The notes under the pieces were generated by a model, which worked only from the letters and a program-made list of their open reading frames with translations, was not told where the DNA came from and did no database searches. A stretch of DNA of 64,000 nucleotides from NCBI GenBank assembly GCA_001510575.1, contig LNGK01000005.1, forward strand, positions 1,557,234-1,621,233, written 5' to 3'. This DNA comes from Knoxdaviesia capensis. Taxonomy: Eukaryota; Ascomycota; Sordariomycetes; Microascales; Gondwanamycetaceae. Positions 57,850 to 64,000 of this stretch are shown here, piece after piece (within the stretch, counting starts at the first letter, position 1; the number at the start of each line of letters is the position of its first letter). The translations under genes and the position numbers were made by a program.

Positions 57850-59499
57850 ATGTCCCTTTCGCGAAGTCCGTCTCCGATACCTGGCGGCGGATGGTCAAGT
57901 CCCGGCATCGACATCAACTCAAGCGGCAGCTCGACCCCAGTTGGCGGGATGTCCTCGTCTGCGACCGCCGGCCACGGCGGCGTGTCGTCCCGACCGGCGG
58001 CCGGAAAGTCGTCCAGATCCCCCAATGGCGGCATCGCTTCGTACTCCACACACAACCAGGGCTTCTTCACCCGTCACATGAGGAAGATCTCCACCAGCCT
58101 GCCCAGCTTCAACTCGGGCCCGTACTCGGAAAAAGAGAAGCTGGGCCGCGGCCGGTGGCCGAACTCGGCGGCCCCGTCGTCGTCGAATCCGTTGAGATTC
58201 GTTGCCAGCTTGTTTTCGCGGATAGGCCGGAAGGCGAAGATACGCCTTCTTATGTTGTTTGCCTTGATCTCTATGGTGTGGGTGTGGTATAATACTTGTG
58301 AGTTTGAATTCTCAGAGACTTTCTTGCTGCAGTTTTTTTGGTCTTTTCTCAATGCGGGACAGGAATGACGCTTTGATTAAAATTTTTTTTTCCTCGACTA
58401 CCCCGTGAGAGTAACCGCCGCTAATTGCTCCTTCATTCCTCTCTCCTTTTAGCCCTGCACACCTGGTATCGACGACACCCCAGCCTGGGCGGCGGTGAGA
58501 AGTTTGTGATAATTGTCGGCGCGAATGTCGGGGGCGGTGTGATGGAGTGGAAAGGTGCGCGGGAGTGGGCGATTGAGCGGGACAGTCTGCGCAACAAGCA
58601 AAAGTACGCCGATCGCTGGGGGTACACACTAGAGGTGGTCGACATGAAGACGCGGAAGAAGTATGCCCACGAGTGGCGCGAGAGCTGGGAGAAGGTCGAC
58701 TTTATTCGTACGGCGATGAAGAAGTACCCCAACGCTGAGTGGTAAGTCTCTCTTTTCTTTTCGATAGCCCTCTCTCAAATGTGGCGCACGTCTCGCATCC
58801 CACACAAACTAACCCGCCGCCCAACTTGCCAGGTTCTGGTGGCTCGACCTGAACACGTTCATCATGGAGCCCAAGGTCTCCCTGCAGTCCCACATCTTCA
58901 ACGACCTTGGCAAGAACGCCTACCGCGACATCAACTTCTACAACCCGCTGAACATCACGCACCCGATGACGGAGGAGTATCTCGACGCGGAGGACCGCAG
59001 CCCGGTGGGCGACGGCAACCCGAACTCGATCCACCTGCTGCTGGCGCAAGACTGCTCGGGCTTCAACCTGGGGTCGTTCTTCATGCGGCGCAGCGCGTTC
59101 ACGGAGCACATGCTGGACGTGTGGTGGGACCCGGTGGCGTACGAGCAGAAGCACATGGAGTGGGAGCACAAGGAGCAGGACGCGCTGGAGCAGCTGTACA
59201 TTTCGCAGCCGTGGATCCGCAAGCACACAGCGTTCCTGCCGCAGCGCAAGATCAACAGTTTTCCGCCGGGGGCGTGCAGCGACGACGGCGTCGAGGACCC
59301 GCGCTTCCACTACAGCCAGGAGGAGCGCGACTTTGTGATCAACATGGCCGGGTGCGAGTGGGGCCGCGACTGCTGGGGCGAGATGTACCAGTACCGCCAG
59401 CTTAGCTACTACCTGAACCGCAGCCTGTGGGAGCGGTTCAAGGAGGACCTGGTCGCCGTGGCGTGGTTCAAGCTGACGGGGCAGAAGGTCAGACTGTAA
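57850..59499 (+). CDS. MNN10: Mnn10-type alpha-1,6-mannosyltransferase subunit (GT34)
   Basis: Golgi type II membrane protein. In yeast Mnn10 works in the M-Pol II complex with Mnn9, Anp1, Mnn11 and Hoc1 to extend the alpha-1,6-mannan backbone of N-glycans. Exons 57850-58297, 58453-58741 and 58833-59499 give 467 residues, phases consistent. It starts MSLSRSPSPIPGGGWSSPG, which resembles Mnn10 N-termini of other moulds. The cytosolic N-terminus is Ser/Gly-rich; the membrane segment is at about residues 130-148 (RLLMLFALISMVWVWYN). GT34 core: EKFVIIVGANVGGGVMEWKG, YADRWGYTLEVVDMK, EWFWWLDLNTFIMEP (DLN at 251-253 in the DxD position), QDCSGFNLGSFFMRRS, and INMAGCEWGRDCWGEM. The frame is open upstream through a splice, so a longer N-terminus is possible. 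The gene could also be Mnn11-like, but the N-terminus favours Mnn10. Confidence 0.92.
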
Positions 59500-61468
59500 A
59501 ACATGCATCGGAGTCCCTCTCTTCTTTGTTGGTCTTTTCTGTGAGGGGGGTTCTGGGGATGGGGGCTGTTGAAGGCGAAGAGAGAGAGAGAAGAGTGTGA
59601 GAATACCGAGGTCGAGGGCCGAAAAAGCCTCGCCCTCTGTTTGTTTGTGTGGGCTTGGCTTCTGCATGTCTGAGATACCTTCCTGTGCTCTCTTGAGTCT
59701 TCGCCGCTTTTTGGCCTGTCTGTTCTGTCTTGGATGGGGAGAGATGTCTGTGTCTGTCTATTTCTCATTTTCTTTGGTCTGGAGTACTCCTATTTTCTTC
59801 TACCTGTTGTTTTTCCTTTTTTCCTTGTTCATGATGTCGGCGCACACTGGAATGTCCTCCCCTTCATTCTTCTTTGGCGATGTTTGGCCGTCTTTTCAAA
59901 ACGGTGACCACTTCGTCCTTTTTATTTTATTTTATTTTTGTTTCTTTTGTTTTTTTCGATTCGCGTTTTTCTTCTTCCCTCCATTTTACTCTTTTTTTCT
60001 GTAAACCCCTTTTCTTCTTCTGTTGGACCTGTTGATTCCTGTTTTCTACGATATACATACCTCCCGGGCTTTTCATGTGAGAGTTTCTTCTTGTTCGTCG
60101 ATTTTTTCCTCACTCTTCTTCATTTACGGGCGTGTGGAAGGGGGATCTTATTTCATCTATTCCAAAGTTTGACCACGGCTGGTTCTTATCTTTTTTTGTT
60201 GCGTTTTTTTCTTTGTTCCTTCTTCTCTCCCCCCAATAGAATCAATGAACTTGGCGTCGGATAGATGTACGGCGCGACACTTGAATAATCTCTGATTCCT
60301 TTTATGCATGTCTGCTTTTGAGTGGTGGTGGTGGTGGTGGTGGTGGGCTGTGATTTGCTGCTTGCGTGGTTCTAGACCGTTTCTTTTTTTCCCGTCTTTT
60401 ATGTTTCGCTGTCATTTTCTTCTTTATGCTCCTTTGTCCTTGCGGCCACACGCAGACAACGGAATAAGCGCGGCGTGTGTATATGGCTTGCCGTACTGGC
60501 AAATTTCCCTACACGCCCCCTCCGTCTCTCGCAGCCCCTCGGATTCGTTACCAGAGAAAGAAACAGCCAGAGCGCAACAGGCTGGACCCAACGAGAAGAC
60601 ACGGAAAAAAATAAAAGGTGGCGACGGGACGGGGGGGTGTGTGGATGCATGTGTTTTCGCCTGCATGCCGTCTCGACCAATCAATCCGGGCAGGCCGGCC
60701 CAGCATGAACGAACCAAAGAAACAAAAAAAACGGCCGGGAAAAGGAAATAACCCCAGGCACGCAGAACACACACATCTCACGCACACACACACACGCCTT
60801 TGATGGCGGCCACGGTGCTGCGAGCTGGTTCGTGGAGCCGCTGCGCAGGGCATGAACGAGGGGGACGGCCTCTGGGGCAGTACTCTAGGTCAGACAAAAC
60901 CCACCGGAGGGACTCACCGACCCCACTCTCTGTGCGTGTTGAAAAGGCCCAGAAAGACCTGCGGGTTTAACCGTGGGCGCGGGCTTGGGCGAACGAGTGG
61001 TTGTGAGAAGGGCCCCCCCCCGGGGGGCAAATACCAAAAAAAACACGGAGGAGATTTGGGAAGAGTTTGAGGTTTGGGTGGTGTGGTCTCTCCTTTTTCC
61101 CCCTTTTTGATGTGTGATGGCCGACGTGGACAGACTTTTGTCGGCTGGGGGGAGGAGGAGGTGGTCGGAGAGTTGGGACTGTGGTATATATCGACTGTGT
61201 GTACCCCGGGGGTCGTTCGTACAGGATCGGGCAAACGTTTCTTTCTCTCCTCGTTACAACCAGCATCACCTACCCAGCATCATTTTGTTTCTTTGTGGAA
61301 GCACGTCTCACAGCCGGACCGGAGCACCAGCACGCCACTTCGAATTCCCCCCCAAGGTTCTGCTGATCCCCAGCACACATACACGCACTCTGCCGCATCG
61401 ACACGGCGCACCCACCTCACTTACACCCTCACACATACACACAGCACAAAGAGAGAGGCTGGCAGGAG

Positions 61469-61478
61469 TATATATATA
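61469..61478 (+). promoter_or_regulatory. TATA box of the GH16 gene
   Basis: TATATATATA, 135 bp before the donor of a probable 5'-UTR intron. A strong TATA fits a regulated secreted-enzyme gene. Weaker TATA-like sites near 61841 and 61973 could serve an alternative promoter. Confidence 0.5.
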
Positions 61479-61603
61479 CCCCAGTGTTGGACAGTTCGGC
61501 ATTTCCCCAGATTCAAAAAGAAAAGAAACCGAGAAGAAACGCTGTGCACACTTTCACAAGCGTTTCAAACAGCCGAACAAGACGACCAACATACAAAGCC
61601 CAG

Positions 61604-61750
61604 GTGAGTGAGTTCGGGCGAGGAGGAGGTGGTGGTGGTGCTGGTGGTGTACGTGAGTGTGGGGAATGCCCAGATGCTGTGTATTCTTGACTGGGGCCCA
61701 TCTGTGTGTTGGTGACTGACATTTTCTTTTGCTGTTTTGTTTGCTCGTAG
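61604..61750 (+). other. Probable 5'-UTR intron of the GH16 gene
   Basis: Donor CAG|GTGAGT at 61604, acceptor T-rich tract then CTCGTAG ending at 61750, 147 nt. Good consensus at both ends; no transcript evidence. Confidence 0.5.
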
Positions 61751-62144
61751 GTCCGGTGTACAAACTGTTGGCTCAAAGAACACAAAGGAACCCCTCTGAC
61801 TAGAGCTGGGATCCTTTGTTTGTGTGCCGACTCCGGTTCTCTTTATATAAAAGAGACTCCTTTTGACTGTCCTGGCGTCTGTCTGTTGGATTCCAGACCA
61901 GAACACTCATAGATAGTGCTCCTGTGGCTGAATTTTGACTGCTGGATAGTCACTCTTTGTCCTTGACGGGAATATATAAACTTGAGGTTGACCGGGCAGC
62001 TGTGTCGAGTCTGGGGGCTTTTGAAAGTGGTTGGTAAAGACACACATCACTGCTTCCACTTTTCCCGGTTGATCCAGGACTCCACCAAACAGCGTATCCT
62101 TCCCACCGGATATTTCCTTTTTTTCGATATAGAATCCCACAATC

Positions 62145-63155
62145 ATGAGATCAACTTCTCACCTTAGAACGCTGGCACTGGCCATGGCAGTGTGTTCAAC
62201 ATCAGCCGTAGCCGTCCCGGCAGCGGCGGCCGCAGCCACGACGTACGTGGTGCAGGACCGCTACGACAGATCCAACTTCTTCGCCAACTTCGACTTCTTC
62301 ACCCAGCCCGACCCGACCCACGGCTTCGTCAACTACGTGTCCGACGCTGTGGCCAACAACACCCAGCTGGCGGGCTACGTCGGCAACGCGGTGTTCCTGG
62401 GCGCCGACGCCCGCACGCACCGGCCAGCCGCGCCCGGCCGCAACAGCGTGCGCGTGACATCGCGCAAGACCTACTCGTCGGGGCTGATCGTGGCGGACAT
62501 TGCGCACATGCCGGGCGGCGCCGGCGTGTGGCCGGCGTTCTGGACGTTCGGGCCGAACTGGCCGCACTCGGGCGAGATCGACATCCTCGAGGGCGCCAAC
62601 CTCGACCAGACGAACACCGTGACGCTGCACACGGGGCCGGGCTGCACGATGGACATGGCGGCCGGCGCGCAGGCGGGCACCACGGCCGGCAGCGCGGACT
62701 GCAACAACGGCAACGCGTTCCTGGGGTGCTCGCAGCACACGGCGGCGCCGTTCGGCGCGGCGTTCAACGCGGGCGGCGGCGGCGTGTTCGTGGCCGAGTG
62801 GACGGGCGAGGCCATCGCCGTGTGGTTCTTTGCGCGCGGCACCGAGCCGGCCGGGCTGCTGCAGGCGGCAGCCTCGGACGCCGGCGTGCCGCCGCCCGAC
62901 CCGTCCACGTGGACGCAGCTCCCGCACGCGCGCTTTGTCGGCGGCGCCGGCTGCAACATCCCGCAGGTGTTCCGCGACCACCAGATTGTGTTCAACACGG
63001 CCTTCTGCGGCGACTGGGCCGGCGGCGTGTGGGGGAGCGATCCGGCGCTGGTGCAGTTGGCGCCGAGCTGCAGCGAGTATGTTGCCGCCAATGCGGGCGC
63101 GTTTGTGGAGGCGTACTGGCTGATCAACTCGGTGACGGTGTTTGCACAGAGTTGA
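62145..63155 (+). CDS. Secreted GH16 endo-beta-glucanase (laminarinase/mixed-linked glucanase type)
   Basis: Intronless 336-residue protein with an N-terminal signal peptide (MRSTSHLRTLALAMAVCSTS then AVAVPA, cleavage likely near residue 24). The GH16 catalytic signature is PHSGEIDILEGANLDQTNTV, with E144 as nucleophile, D146, and E149 as acid/base. Flanking conserved blocks are GGAGVWPAFWTFGPNWP before it, and LHTGPGC, DCNNGNAFLGCSQ, WTGEAIAVWFF and CGDWAGGVWG after it. Several cysteines fit an extracellular protein. No GPI-anchor signal or carbohydrate-binding module is present, so it should be soluble. Family members cleave beta-1,3 or mixed beta-1,3/1,4 glucans; whether it acts on plant polysaccharide or the fungus's own wall cannot be told. 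Strong GC bias yields a long antisense frame that I dismiss. Confidence 0.94.
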   Translation: MRSTSHLRTLALAMAVCSTSAVAVPAAAAAATTYVVQDRYDRSNFFANFDFFTQPDPTHGFVNYVSDAVANNTQLAGYVGNAVFLGADARTHRPAAPGRNSVRVTSRKTYSSGLIVADIAHMPGGAGVWPAFWTFGPNWPHSGEIDILEGANLDQTNTVTLHTGPGCTMDMAAGAQAGTTAGSADCNNGNAFLGCSQHTAAPFGAAFNAGGGGVFVAEWTGEAIAVWFFARGTEPAGLLQAAASDAGVPPPDPSTWTQLPHARFVGGAGCNIPQVFRDHQIVFNTAFCGDWAGGVWGSDPALVQLAPSCSEYVAANAGAFVEAYWLINSVTVFAQS

Positions 63156-64000
63156 GAGGGAGGTTTGGGGTTTTCCTTCTTCTCTCGTTTGCCTGTTATA
63201 CGAGCGGATATAGAAAGGACTCCATCTCGTCTTTCCTGCCCCCACCTCTGCGGGAGGCCCTGCGAGTTCGGAGCCGGACTTTGGACTTTTGAAGGGCTCG
63301 GCCGGGGACAGAGAGAAAGATCTGGGGGAGGAGTGTAGCTTGAGATACGCGCGTATGACAACCCGAGAGAGTTCAGGTTTTTTTCGCCTCATGTGTTGCG
63401 TGTGCTGCATGTACGTTACAACGATAGATATTGGAGGGAAAAAGGAATCTAGAGAGTCCAAGCATCTTGTGGATTCCACACAGGCATAAGCAGGAGCTGG
63501 TGCTGTAAGATCGTGAAGTGGTAGCGAAGTAAAGAGAGGAAGAGAAGGGGAAGAAGAAGGTTGTAGGGTGATAAGACAGGATGAAAGCAAGAGAAGAAGA
63601 AGAAGACATGAAAGGGGGAAAGGGATCTTCGAGGTGTACGAGCGCGATGTAACACCAGGTGACGACAGCTGCACAACTGTATTCTCGCTCTTGCCGTCTT
63701 CCAACATTCTGAGGGTGTCGTTGTAGATGGGCACTTGCCAGCAGTTGACTTTACGATGGTGATTAATGTGCACCTGGCGCCAGCTGTTTCCAGGAGACTC
63801 CAGCTGGCAGAAGCATTTCTTCTCGTTTGTCTTGACGAGCTCCGTGACGCTTCGTTTCTTTCGACTTCACCTCCATCTGACTCTAGCATCATCACTCTTT
63901 TATGCAAAAGCTACACCTGCCTGATACAGCCGAAGATACAAAAAGCCCGCAACAGATCCATCCCCATCCGTGATAGACAGTGATTCTCCTAGAAGCTCGC
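63156..64000. other. Right edge, no firm gene
   Basis: 3' flank of the GH16 gene, then sequence from about 63620 to 63775 with mildly coding-like minus-strand content (HINHHRKVNCWQVPIYNDTL, then RMLEDGKSENTVVQLSSPG). No start, splice structure or family match could be established, so no gene is called. Confidence 0.4.

Larger units (their letters stand above)
59500..62144. promoter_or_regulatory. MNN10 3' flank and GH16 promoter region
   Basis: About 2.6 kb without a gene. The T-rich 3' flank of MNN10 runs to about 60300; a GGT repeat lies near 60324-60347; AC-rich runs near 60765-60795 and 61370-61450. The GH16 core promoter and 5'-UTR intron lie from 61469 onward. Confidence 0.55.

Noticed and set aside
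62202..63773. 523-residue minus-strand frame over the GH16 gene
   Set aside because: Most of it is the mirror of GH16; only its extreme right part looks mildly coding, noted separately.
1..64000. tRNA, rRNA, CRISPR, intact transposon
   Set aside because: I looked for B-box-type sequences, long terminal or inverted repeats and transposase/reverse transcriptase motifs by eye and found none; a tRNA or low-copy repeat search by software could still find something.

Overview
The window is nuclear DNA from a filamentous ascomycete (Pezizomycotina). The evidence is short GT-AG introns with CTAAC-type branch sites, strongly GC-biased third codon positions, pyrimidine-rich 5' leaders, and a gene set typical of moulds (CreB-type deubiquitinase, Clr5-domain protein, fungal adenylate cyclase, Mnn10, GH16 glucanase). 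A Eurotiomycetes-type fungus is my best guess from the general look of the CreB, adenylate cyclase and Mnn10 proteins; this is inference. There are no prokaryotic features, no operons, and no tRNA, rRNA or intact transposon that I could recognise.

Layout, left to right: long creB leader (1-4182); creB deubiquitinase (+, 4183-7208); a tiny four-exon YOS1 gene (-, 8601-9250) divergent from ALG12 mannosyltransferase (+, 9886-12121); adenylate cyclase, 2237 codons in five exons (-, 12996-20459); a long non-coding block; a Clr5-domain protein (+, 24867-26542) convergent with an RTC4-like protein carrying internal repeats (-, 27412-29756); dynamitin (+, 31112-32573); ribosomal protein S28 (+, 33135-33716); molybdopterin synthase small subunit (+, 35027-35308); an unknown Pro/Ser-rich protein (-, 35705-37027); SDH assembly factor 1 (-, 41238-41593) divergent from an FAH-family hydrolase (+, 43552-45188); a large single-pass membrane protein (-, 45751-49797); an 8 kb stretch with no assignable gene; Mnn10-type mannosyltransferase (+, 57850-59499); a secreted GH16 glucanase (+, 62145-63155); and a short right edge.

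Most genes are housekeeping. Three bear on the secretory pathway (YOS1 in ER-Golgi transport, ALG12 in N-glycan precursor assembly, MNN10 in Golgi mannan elongation) and one makes a secreted product (GH16). Two bear on carbon/nutrient signalling (CreB, adenylate cyclase). I rebuilt exon structures by requiring splice consensus, unbroken frame and family motifs; for the ten multi-exon genes the exon lengths sum to whole codons.

I found no convincing new multi-gene system. The items most worth a second look are the two nested repeat arrays in the RTC4-like protein, a possible N-terminal extension of Mnn10 across a 1.47 kb intron, the 14-nt creB microexon that splits the catalytic cysteine codon, the degenerate PP2C domain of adenylate cyclase, the scattered telomere-type motifs, and the 8 kb region upstream of Mnn10. 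Two ambiguous bases (N) lie beside homopolymers inside introns, so this is draft-quality sequence there.
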